DNA of 64,000 nucleotides from Phycomyces blakesleeanus NRRL 1555(-). Taxonomy: Eukaryota; Mucoromycota; Mucoromycetes; Mucorales; Phycomycetaceae. Below the pieces are notes generated by a model. The model did no database searches, was not told the origin of the DNA, and saw nothing but the letters and a program-made list of their open reading frames with translations. The DNA lies in assembly GCF_001638985.1 (NCBI RefSeq), contig NW_017265149.1, forward strand, positions 1,111,619 through 1,175,618, read 5' to 3'. This document shows, piece by piece, positions 22,320 through 32,083 of the stretch. The first letter of the stretch is position 1, and every line of letters starts with the position of its first letter. The translations under genes were made by a program, and so were the position numbers.

Positions 22320-24494
22320 TTAAGGAAGATGCTTTACTATTGTGTCTAGTAGCCAAAACTTTCGTACTTTGACATTTGGTGGTGGAAAGGGCTCGCTGTA
22401 AAGCTGGGTCGTCTTTTCTCCAGTAACATCCCAAACTGTAACATATTCGAAGTCTCTGCCTGCGATATTTACTTTGATGTCAATTTTATCCAAACCAAAG
22501 CGCATTCTCATGACCAATATTTCATAGTTAACCTCCTTTCTATCATCGATTGGAAACTTGGTATCGAAGATAGCCACTAAATCAATTTCTTTAGCAGTAG
22601 GATACTCTGGAATTGGCTCATCACCGTCGTATGCATACATAGCTATCAATTATCACACTTAGTTTATACGTACACACTATTGAACAAACTTACATATAAT
22701 TGGGACAACATTCTTTTTCCAGATGATCTTTCTTGTAACCCATGTGTCTTCTTTGACTGGGTCTCCCTTACGAATACACATATAAAATCTATTTTTGCTC
22801 GATTTTGTATTGGTGTCATTTTCAGTCTCATCAATAGGTGAACAGATCTTGATTCCGTATGTACGGCGTAAAATACGTTGAGTAACTTTGCGTGGATGTT
22901 GACCGAATAAGGCTGCTCCTTTCATTACTGCCAAATATGATTCTTCAATAACCTTGAAAGTCTTGACTCGATCATCAAAAGTATTTTGGATTCGTTCTTG
23001 AAGATATGGCGATTGCCCGAATCCTCCAGTAATAAACATTACATCCACTTCTCTGTCTCCTAGTTGCGAAAATTGTTTTTCAATTACATGAAGTACTTCA
23101 TCTACTACTGGCTCGAATGTTTTGCGGATATCGTCCAATGTAAACAACTCCTCGTCAATTTCTGGATGATTCGTAATAAGTTCACGATTAATTTCATCCA
23201 AAGCTTCGACTATATTTTCGTTGTCATCACCACCAAATAATTCCTAGAAAACATGACAAGAATAATGTTTTATAATTATACTCAATAACCCTCTCTTAGA
23301 CTCAATATATTGTATTCATTCTAGTTTACCTTTAAACCTTCTTTAAAAGTATATGTAGTAATATATATATCCCAGTCATTGATTCCGGGATATTTAGAAA
23401 CCTTTTCTCTCAGCATAGTTTCAAACTGAGCATCCACAAAGCTGGATCCACAAGAACTACCAGTTCCCATGGTAAGTTCTTTTAAGCCATTTACTCCCGA
23501 TGAGTTGTCTCGTTCAAATACAGCAATATCTACAGTTCCGCCACCAGCATCACATATCATGTAACAATCACCATTTTCGAGTACTAATTCAGGGGACTCG
23601 TATTCAGCGTGCAAGGCAGCAGCAACAGCTTCATCAACAATCAATAATCTTCCGGGCTCATCATATTTTGTGATGATACCAGCCAATATTGCAGCCTCTC
23701 TCATGATACCCTTTGATTCTTCAGACCATATAGTTGGGACTGTCATACAATATCTGTACTCGGAAGAGTCTATACATGCTGGGTACTCTTTAGGTACATT
23801 TTTGCATATGTCTTTGTACATTTCTCTCAAGTAATCACCAATAACTAGATTACAATATTAATGTCCACTTTGCATTATATGTGCGGTCATTTTTGTCTTT
23901 AAGTTTTACCTTCTACTGGGGTTAGATTGTGCGGTAAGGGTAGATGGTCTTTGATAGTTCTGTCCAGCCATAGTTTGACTCTTGTCACGTAATATCCTGA
24001 GTCGGGATTAAGACGGACTTCATCATTGGCATCTTCTCCATATTGAAGAAGTTCCTTGTATTCTTTTTTATAAAACATTGTGGATGGGGCTTCTTTATAG
24101 ATCCAAGGTTCGTCATCCTCTCTATGTATACAAAAGAATATTAAAATAAATGCATTGTATTTAAAATACACAATTCCAATACTGGTTTCGTTTGAAGTAT
24201 ATATTGGCCTATAATATTTTGGATATGTAATATTGATTCACTTGTGTATTCTACATTATCAAATAAGACCTGATATGCATATTTAAGCACAATATCTAAT
24301 ATCTTACATAGGGTATTCATACTCTTCCGCTTCATCATCCTTTAAACTCGCTATTTGGTAGCCTGAAAAAGTAGTTCCAAAGTCTAATAAGCGTATTTTA
24401 AGCTTATGCTGGTAAGTTCTACTCCTTTGATAAGGTTATTATTACTATTACCTATTCCAACGATAATACTATAGACTTTTAGTGTACTCTCCAT
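22320..24494 (-). CDS. Hsp70-superfamily ATPase, HSPA12-like
   Basis: Six exons (24494-24452, 24383-24308, 24121-23910, 23844-23330, 23243-22694, 22642-22320) give 572 aa. It belongs to the divergent actin-fold Hsp70/HSPA12 group that is expanded in Mucoromycota. The nucleotide-binding signatures are present: phosphate-1 IIVGIDFGTTFSGY (residues 10-23), phosphate-2 YMICDAGGGTVDIAVF, and adenosine motif VMFITGGFGQSPYL. Unlike a canonical Hsp70 there is no standard substrate-binding domain or EEVD tail; a beta-rich C-terminal region of about 150 residues follows. The chaperone-like or signalling role is inferred from family membership only. All junctions keep phase. A MITE follows the stop, and a decayed copy of the same family lies at about 51 kb. 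Confidence 0.92.
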
Positions 24495-25097
24495 TGTTAA
24501 AATTATATATTGAATATGACAAAAAAAAATGAAAATAAAGAAATAAAAAGAGGTTACGAGATAAAATTTAAACTTTTTTTATTTATTTGTAGTTCTTAGA
24601 ATAATCTCTTGTGTGGTTGTACAAAAACTCGATATTATTTACTTGTGACACCTTACCGAATAGTGAATACTTTATTGATTTTATTCAAGTCAGGCAAGTT
24701 CTTTAAATCTATTATATAATCGAGGCATACAAGTCTTCCCTTTGATACATATAGCATGTCTTATGTGCTGCTCCTTCATTAGACAAAAGTACAAAACACT
24801 CATAAGGAAAAGATGAGAAATAGCAAAATATTCATTTTTAAAGCTCAAATATTACACGAGCCAAACAACATCTATTCTATATCAAACTATGGTTTACACA
24901 CACACACAAATCAAGTCTTTAATGAATTGGCTAACAATCACAAGTAGTAATATTATTTGGCAAATTAAAAATAGATAAAGTGTAATAAAGGAGAACATAC
25001 CAACTTGGTATAATGTATGATCATTTCATAGGAATCAAAGTCCTTTTTTGTTAGGATGTATTTCTTTGTTTTACAAAACCTTACTTACAATCCAATA
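24495..25097. other. Hsp70-like upstream region, no gene seen
   Basis: AT-rich upstream region of the Hsp70-like gene with a short CA repeat near 24896. I found no clear heat-shock element (repeated nGAAn with 2-nt spacing) and no coding relic. Confidence 0.4.
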
Positions 25098-25342
25098 GAC
25101 TGGGTGGCAATACAAATGTGAATTCCGCTAAAGAAGAGAAATGGATATGAATGTTACCTTTATGTTTTTTTTTTATACTTTATAATTTTAAAAGGAAAAT
25201 ACCTTTCTATCAGTAGCTCATAATAGTGACTATTTCATATTTTGATATTATAATTTAAGTATAAAAATGAAATGACATAAATGTAATGCTCATATGTATT
25301 TCTCCTCTTTAGAGGAATACAAATTCGTATTGCCACCCAGCC
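25098..25342. mobile_element. MITE, 245 bp, TA-flanked, about 53-bp inverted repeats
   Basis: The left arm starts GACTGGGTGGCAATACAAAT and the right arm, reverse-complemented, starts GGCTGGGTGGCAATACGAAT. Similarity continues through a CTAAAGAAGAGAAAT-like block to about 53 bp per arm. TA lies immediately outside both ends (25096-25097 and 25343-25344), as expected for Tc1/mariner-type insertion. The AT-rich core has no coding capacity. It is a different family from the element at 22.1 kb. Confidence 0.8.
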
Positions 25343-26869
25343 TACTGAACTGTACATCTCATCTATACATAAAAAATATTATTATTATTATTATTAAGTT
25401 CGCCTGCTTGACACGAGTTATTATAGCTTGAATACGGAAGTATTCTTTTTTGGAAGATCGAATGACAATTATACTTTGGATGAGACTATGGGCAGAAATT
25501 AAATCTCTAGAAAAACTATATAAATGACCCAATAAAACATTATTATAATGACGGCCCCGAGTTAAGTTTATGCACTTTGTGTGAACAGATCGAAAAAAGA
25601 TTGGTCAAAGATAAAACAAATTCCAAAGTCTAAGCCGTATTGTCGGATTACAGTTTTTATTTTATTTTATTTTTTTAAAAAAAAAGACGAGAAAAAGGCA
25701 ACCAACTCTAATCTGCTAGTCTTCTTCCTTTGCTAATTGAATTGGTAGTAAGACCATGCTTGATAGAAGAGCCCGTATTATGTGAACTTAATTTTTTTAA
25801 GCTTTTGAACAAAATTTGAGCTTTTATAAAAATGGTGTGGACAGATAAAAATGTATTCCATTGGGTAAGTTCATTCTGGCCTTTGTTTCATCTTTAATTA
25901 ATCTTTTCTATCTGTAGACACCAAACATTTACAAGTAAACACACATTAAATGAACTTTTCTACAAAAATTGTTAGTGATTCTTAAGTGTACTAAAGAATC
26001 TTATTATGTTTTATTCAATAAACCTGAAATTATAAAACGTAGAAAACATATGTGAATAAAACTTTACATCCTTGAGAGCGGAGATACATATTATTCCATA
26101 AAAGTAAAGGGTTAAAAAAGGGGTCAAAACGAAAAAGGGCCCCTAAAGTAACCCCTAAAGTGACCCCAATAGTGACCCTTTCTGTTGTCATAGTGATAAA
26201 TCAGATTTTATCACAGTTCCGCGCAGACTAAATAATTTCAATCCATGTTTTTCTATCTTTTTATATGCATCTGTGCTTAAGACGACGTGTTCTGTTTTCA
26301 GTATCACTATCTTTAATGTTGGGTGGCTATCCAAAAATTTGTTAAATTGTATACGAGAAAGGCATGAGACAAGGTATAACTAGACAACAGGAGAACAAAT
26401 CAAAGTAATATTTGGCGCAGTAAAAAAAGTAGTAGTTTCTTCATCCTGCAAGAATAACAGACGATTCAAGAGTCTTTCAAAATGGGGCTGTTTATTCAAT
26501 AGCATTATGCATTGGTAGACATTGTATATTTACTGAGTCATTTAGGAAGAGATGATCGTGGTGGTTGTCGTTTTTTACGTAGCTTTCATTGAAAACAGAG
26601 TGTATCGATCATGATACCGGACGTCTCTCTTTTGCCCTTTTTGGCGTAGTGCACTTGAGTATATTAGAGATTGGTTAAGTTACGATCTTATGGATCAATG
26701 ACGGGGATTAAGTTTAGTGAGAATTCTGTCTAACAGTTACGGGTAGTGCTTTTGATATTTTATCAGAAAGAGGATTGGGTTTATTGAAATGTGTTCCTTA
26801 GTGATTATATAGTGGGATCCAAATATGACAGTGACTTATGACTGCAACTTTGACTTCTGTCACAAAAGT
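25343..26869. other. AT-rich intergenic with a short repeat block
   Basis: ATT repeats occur near 25379-25396. A segment near 25848 (GGTGTGGACAGA) resembles the end of the foldback element at 28.1 kb and may be a fragment of it. A GC-rich repeat block sits at 26107-26185, followed by a perfect 8-bp hairpin (GTGATAAA/TTTATCAC) near 26192-26213. Minus-strand codons from about 26690 to 26450 look weakly coding and may be the far end of the F-box pseudogene. Confidence 0.4.
26107..26185. repeat. 12-bp tandem repeat with inverted flank
   Basis: Three consecutive 12-bp units (CCCCTAAAGTAA, CCCCTAAAGTGA, CCCCAATAGTGA) lie at 26140-26175. To the left, GGGTTAAAAAAGGGG is an imperfect inverted version, so the block could form a stem-loop. 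It is GC-rich in an AT-rich spacer. Function unknown. Confidence 0.6.
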
Positions 26870-27883
26870 CTATATTTTCAATTTCAAGTCATGTTTGGCA
26901 AGTAATTTACGTAATGAATACGGTGATGTTTCTTCCTTTGGAGTGGAGGATATGGTGACATTTCTCAAAGATGATAGCGCTCCAGGAAGTATAACAGGAG
27001 GTGTGGTCGGTTTTTCAGGTTCATCTACTAGTCGTTCTCCTTTACCGCCTGTATATCATCCTAGTGTATCGAGATTTGGATACTTCCGAGAGAAATAATG
27101 CATCCAAGAAGCGTCAGGACAGTCTGTGGCTATCGCAAATGATTTCATTTTTTCTGCTGGCTTAATTTTTTGGATTTCAACAATATCACGCTCTGAAAGA
27201 GGGTCGATGCTTATTGTAAGTGATAGATGTTCCAAATGTGGCAGGTAGCTATGTATTGTTTCAATGTCCTCTAGCGTATATGCCCTTTGAAAGACAGGCC
27301 CTGTGGTAAGGCAAGATAGCTTCCTTAGGCAAGGAAGAAAAGAAATTGCCATAATAAGGTCGCCCAGCTCAATATCGAGATCCTCTTTAGTCATTTTAAT
27401 AATCAATTCATCAAGATTTTCTCACAGATGCCAGTCTATTTCCTCTTCTCTACTGGCAGCATAACGCAGAAACCTCAAATCGGCAGCATTGTTTTCGCCT
27501 TCAGGAACATCGTTATCAACAAAATCATCAAACGGCATTATTAAACGGTAACATAAAATGTTTTGTGGAGTATTCAGCCTTTTTATATTTGAGAAAAGTT
27601 GTTGGAGTTCATAAAGACACACTCCATTTACATCGATATCCATTCCGATGTTGAGTTCTTGCACGCGTTAGCCATTGTCCTCGAATATAGAGTTTTCATT
27701 TCCAGATAGATTGCAGACATATTCTAGTCTGTGTTGACAGCTAATGTCAACGGTATCCCAGAGGGAATCTTGAAATGGTATACGCCAGGATTTACAAACA
27801 AGTGAGGATTGCAATCTTGCTTCCGTAGAGGAAAACTTGGCAATATAAATAAGAATTTCTAAGGGTAAATTAGACCCTTGCAT
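26870..27883 (-). pseudogene. F-box/LRR-like gene killed by nonsense changes
   Basis: From ATG 27883 the frame reads an F-box start (LPLEILIYIAKFSSTEARLQ) and then tracks the two intact paralogues to its left in gene order. Four in-frame stops interrupt one single frame: TAA at 27668-27670 (paralogue has Gln), TGA at 27422-27424 and TGA at 27056-27058 (paralogues have Trp), and TAG at 26870-26872. No frameshift is needed across about 1 kb. It carries an acidic insert of about 30 residues (near VDNDVPEGENNAADL) that the paralogues lack. F-box proteins normally link SCF ubiquitin ligases to substrates; this copy cannot make a full product. Confidence 0.75.
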
Positions 27884-28454
27884 TATAAATATATGGATAA
27901 TAAAAGACTTTTCCGTGAATGGGCTATCTTTTTGGCGTTATATATGAAGTTTACATGATTAAAAAGCCTAGTTTTTTTTTGTAGGAAATGTCCAATTATT
28001 TTTTACGTGTCACAAAGGGAAACGTTTTTTTTTTTTTAGAAAACCGAAGAAAAAGGCAAGATCTGTAACAACCTTCATATGCGAAATTTTGTTTTTACAG
28101 TTTTACTGGTAAAAGTTGGTGTGGACGGACTAAAAGTTCAACAAAAGGCCAAATTTAATTAAAACTCTAGTCCAATAATATGACTTCAAGTTTTGCTTTT
28201 TTTTTTGAACTTTTAGTCTGTCCACCCCAAGGGATAGCACTCACAGCAGATTATAGCAGAAAGAGTAAATCGGTGATCTCAGAATATAGAGCGCCTTTCT
28301 TGATACACATCTGTGTTTACACCGAGATGTTTTTTTTTATAAAAAAATTTATTATTGAATCATTCATAAACATATTATTGTGCTTGGCATATGACAAAGA
28401 GTCTTATTCATAAGGTTGCAAAAACAATTGATATATATATATATGCATATAGTA
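27884..28454. other. Spacer between F-box paralogues
   Basis: AT-rich spacer that would hold the promoter of the F-box pseudogene and the 3' end of the next F-box gene. It contains the foldback element at 28116-28230 and poly-T tracts near 27972 and 28026. Confidence 0.45.
28116..28230. mobile_element. Foldback/MITE-like element, 115 bp
   Basis: Inverted arms of about 35-40 bp: the left arm starts TTGGTGTGGACGGACTAAAA and the right arm, reverse-complemented, starts TTGGGGTGGACAGACTAAAA; both continue as GTTCAA. The core is AT-rich and non-coding. I could not identify a certain target-site duplication. Confidence 0.6.
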
Positions 28455-30329
28455 TTATGTTAACGCATCATAGGATTTATCCCATAAAATGCTATCACTC
28501 AGCTTAAAGTTGTTGATAACATATTTACCTACATATTCACAGCGCAGAGTAGCATGCCCTTGGTACAAATCAAGTTTCCAAGCATCCTTATCAAATTTTC
28601 TATACCCATTTTTGGATTCCAAAACCTTGTTATTTTCTTGAAAGGACATGAAATATTCCCGGACAATCTTGATCTCGTCTTTGTTTAATACTCTTAGTTG
28701 GAACCCTTCTTCTGAACCTTCTTGGTAAAAATCCATATAGAACCAGAGTGAATCAGCCGTAGACATTAGGTGATCACTGTCGGATAACTGTATACTGGGT
28801 TCAAGAATAGTGCTCGATTGTAAGATGCTTTCTAGTTGAACAAGGGCCATAAAGTGAATTGATGTATCTGCGTTACAAACACTATCTTCAGACCCAAAAA
28901 ATTGTACATTATTGAGCTGAAGGATATCGAAATGTGTAAATGGCATGTCGAGGCAAAGGTTTCCCGTGTCTCGAGAAAAAGGTCCAGATATCTTCATGTC
29001 ATCAAGACGCATATAATTCAGATTTCTGCATCGAAAGGATATATAACTGAAAACGTCGGCATTTGTTTTGGTGCGAATGAATTCAATTAATCGTATACCG
29101 TGCATTGCTGGGTACTCTAATGCACGTCTACTTATTGACAAGTTATTTGCTGCCAGTCTTAGTCGCTTGAGGACTACACAATGATCCAATAAAATATCCA
29201 ATGCAATGGGACTCGAGTAAACATAGATGTTTAGATCGACCAAACAAAGGCAAACATCAAACGCCATCGGAATCGTACAAGGATCAGAAAATCCAATGTT
29301 GCTTGAAATTGAAAACGTCTCGAGGGTTTTTGCACATGAAATCATACATTTGCTGATGATCTTTTCTGACAGCTCTTCCATATGGTTTCCAAGCAGCCCA
29401 TAAGTTATGTGCTTTATGGGTACGTTGAGTTGAGATAAAAGTTCCCAAAAAGTAATGTGTGTCCATTCTGTTTCTGATGTACCGCTCATATTGATAGATC
29501 TGAGGTGTTGAAATGTACAAGGGAGTGATGCAAACATTGATACAGCCTCTTCTCGGAATATCTCAGTTCTAGTTGGTCTTGCATAATTATTCCATTCAAG
29601 GGTGTGTACATTAATGTACTTTCGAGCGAAATAGCATAGCCACCGAAGATCCATGTTGTCAATAAAGAATTTTATGACTTTAATATTGCTTGCCGGTACA
29701 ACGTTTGCGATAAGCATCAAGTCTTGGTCAGAAAATACATCGAGATCCATGGTGATTGAGAGATGTTCAAGCTGTGGTAAATGAGTATGAAGAGTTTCGA
29801 AATCATCCAATCCGTAGAGCGTCTTTCTTCTTCGGAACTCCTTCATGTAAGACAAATGTCGTAGACTGGGTAAGCAAGATAACATTTGAAGAAATTCTTT
29901 GGCTTCGTCAGCAAATCCAAATCCTAGTGTAGACACCTCAAGATGGACTAGAGATTTCCAGCAACTCCAATCTGCCACTGACTTGTAATGGATAATATCA
30001 AGGCTTTTTTCTGGAAGGTGCAGATGTCTTATGTTCTGAAAGTTTTGTTGAATAATATTTAATTGTTCACTAGTGACTCTGAGGTATGGTTTTAGACTGA
30101 GTGTCCGGACCCTTTGGCCATGTTGCCGATAAATGTTTTGCCGGTAGATTGATATATCGCAAATGTCATTCAGTTTCTTTGCATTGCCAACATGTACTTT
30201 ACACCATAATGATTCCTGCATTGGTGTTCGCCATGCCTTGCAAATAAATGTACAGCTGATCCTGTCTTTGGTAGAAAGAAAGCCGGAAATGTAGGTAATG
30301 ATTTCGAAAGGTAATCCTGATGCCAACAT
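28455..30329 (-). CDS. F-box/LRR-like protein, 624 aa
   Basis: An intronless frame of 624 codons. The N-terminus is an F-box (GLPFEIITYISGFLSTKDRI then CKAWRTPMQESLW, residues 5-43), which would bind Skp1 in an SCF E3 ubiquitin ligase. The rest is a long series of leucine-rich segments (LVHLEVSTLGF, LRHLSYM, LEHLSITMDL, LVDLNIYVYSS) expected to form a curved substrate-binding domain. It is clearly paralogous to the gene at 32-34 kb and to the pseudogene at 27 kb; the block SDPCTIPMAFDVCLCLVDLN is nearly shared. The ATG at 30329 aligns with the paralogue starts. Substrate unknown. Confidence 0.88.
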   Translation of the reverse strand: MLASGLPFEIITYISGFLSTKDRISCTFICKAWRTPMQESLWCKVHVGNAKKLNDICDISIYRQNIYRQHGQRVRTLSLKPYLRVTSEQLNIIQQNFQNIRHLHLPEKSLDIIHYKSVADWSCWKSLVHLEVSTLGFGFADEAKEFLQMLSCLPSLRHLSYMKEFRRRKTLYGLDDFETLHTHLPQLEHLSITMDLDVFSDQDLMLIANVVPASNIKVIKFFIDNMDLRWLCYFARKYINVHTLEWNNYARPTRTEIFREEAVSMFASLPCTFQHLRSINMSGTSETEWTHITFWELLSQLNVPIKHITYGLLGNHMEELSEKIISKCMISCAKTLETFSISSNIGFSDPCTIPMAFDVCLCLVDLNIYVYSSPIALDILLDHCVVLKRLRLAANNLSISRRALEYPAMHGIRLIEFIRTKTNADVFSYISFRCRNLNYMRLDDMKISGPFSRDTGNLCLDMPFTHFDILQLNNVQFFGSEDSVCNADTSIHFMALVQLESILQSSTILEPSIQLSDSDHLMSTADSLWFYMDFYQEGSEEGFQLRVLNKDEIKIVREYFMSFQENNKVLESKNGYRKFDKDAWKLDLYQGHATLRCEYVGKYVINNFKLSDSILWDKSYDALT

Positions 30330-31241
30330 GATGAGATGTCAAATAGAAGAGATTTAGTTTTTTTTAAAGCAGCCAACAAGACTTTCAAGTATATCTATTC
30401 AGTGAAAATCTAAGCAGCCAAAAGAAGGTAGTTTTGTGTACAATACACAAAAGGGGAATCCGGTAATGGTCCAGGCATATTGGAAGGGAACACAGTACCT
30501 AAATATATCGAACTGTGGAAGACAAGGTATACAAAAGGTACATCTAAAATAAGAAGCACATTGCTTTAAATCTAAACAGAAACATGAGTTACAAGGTTCC
30601 CACAGGACTTGATGATTATAAAAAAAAAAGAATAAAACTGTTATTTGACATTCTCTTAATCTATACCCTCAGTAAATCATTCAATCTAGATTTCTTTGAG
30701 TCCAATTGTATGCTTATATTTCAGATAAACAAATCAGGATAGTGTAACATATTGAAGCGGTCGATTTTGCTATATGTAAGCTTTTTTTTGTGGTAATACC
30801 GCTGCCTGAATCTGTGGGCCAGGTCCGGACACCGGGGCTTTAAGCTTTTATCTTATTACTCAAGTCCCGAGTTGTAGTATAGTCTTTTGACTAATTAAAC
30901 GTCATTGTACTCTACTCCTCTTATGTGCTCAGCCAAAACGTGCACAGAATGGCCTGTCTTGTCTCACAAAAGTGATAACAGTAGCTCAAGAGGGACGTGT
31001 ATTTTTGTACATTAACTCCCATTGTCTTTCTTTCGTTTAGCCATATTTTTCGGCTTTTCATACTTTTGGTTTAAATTACTTACTACCATTTCCGTACCAG
31101 TCTCCTAAAAGAAAAAATAACTTATTATATATATATATAGTCTGATAAAGAGACAAGTGTCAAACTTGGGTAAGATACCTATAATGAATAATTATCGCTT
31201 ATATATATATATAAAAGGACTAGCCGGTGCCATTATTCCAG
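30330..31241. other. Spacer upstream of an F-box gene
   Basis: AT-rich with a GC-richer patch near 30795-30840. A TATATATATAAAAGG element at about 31203-31217 lies 25 bp before the ATG of the candidate small gene on the plus strand. Nothing else is supported. Confidence 0.4.
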
Positions 31242-31566
31242 ATGTCGTACATGAGAGGTCTAGGTAAATATAATAAAAAACTGCCGTAACTTTTCTCACA
31301 GGGGTGTCAGTTTAAGAACAGGAACACTGGCAGCAGGACATTAGACAAAATAGACAACCAAAGTCATGGATTGTTCAGTGCACAGGCGGGTATCCAAAGA
31401 GCTCGCAACTTCTATCTCAAAGTCCAAGAGCCTTTGTTCTGTATTTGGAATATCTAGAGTTTTACTCAAAAGTGTGGGACCTTGTAACTAATCCAGGTTT
31501 GAAAACAGTAAGATTCTTGATACTGATATCTTCATTGATTACTTTTAGGTAAAAGATATGTACTGA
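31242..31566 (+). CDS. Candidate small orphan gene, 76 aa, three exons
   Basis: A model with exons 31242-31263, 31317-31507 and 31549-31566 stays in phase and encodes 76 residues: MSYMRGLEQEHWQQD at the start, KSWIVQCTGGYPKSSQ and SPRAFVLYLEYLEFYSKVW in the middle, and GLKTVKDMY at the end. Introns are 53 and 41 nt, with GTAAAT/AAG and GTAAGA/TTTTAG borders. A strong TATA-like element (TATATATATAAAAGG) lies about 25 bp upstream. I recognise no family. Against it: a stronger acceptor (CTCACAG, 31301) precedes the one used and would give an early stop, and the other two frames of exon 2 are also partly open. It could be a relic instead of a live gene. Confidence 0.4.
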
Positions 31567-32083
31567 GTCTAAACCCTTGCAAAACAGAAAATGAATCCAA
31601 GTTATTCAAGCGGCTGTCAAATCTATCAACTTTTGATATGAGAATAAACCTATAAGCATGTTTTACACACAGGGATCTTACCTTTTTACTTTGACGTAAC
31701 TTCCTTCCGTTATGTCGCGTGCCAGTCGCAATAAATCCTCGCGAATTGTAGAACATATTGATATTAATGAGGTACTGAATACTTTAGCGAAATACTTGTT
31801 TTATAATGAAACATTCTCACATGTTAACAAAAAAGTGCTCATAATGAAGGCTTGTGAAATTATACCCAAGGGTTTATAAAATAGCTTCAATAATAATAAA
31901 AGAAGAAGAAATGAAATGTGTGATTTAATGAATTTGAATGCCTGGTGTGATAAGATGAAATAAGTATAACATACTTAATTATGAAAGAAACAAACCAAAA
32001 TAAAGTACAGTACAGTTAACAAAAAAAAATGCATATTGAAAATGCATCCCAGTGAATACAAGTAATAGAAAAAAAGCAAATAA
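31567..32083. other. Spacer with weak coding-like sequence
   Basis: A minus-strand ATG frame at 31756 (FYNSRGFIATGTRHNGRKLR, then a GTAAGA donor-like site near 31680) looks protein-like for about 25 codons, but no second exon was found. The rest is AT-rich 3' flank of the next F-box gene. Confidence 0.35.
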
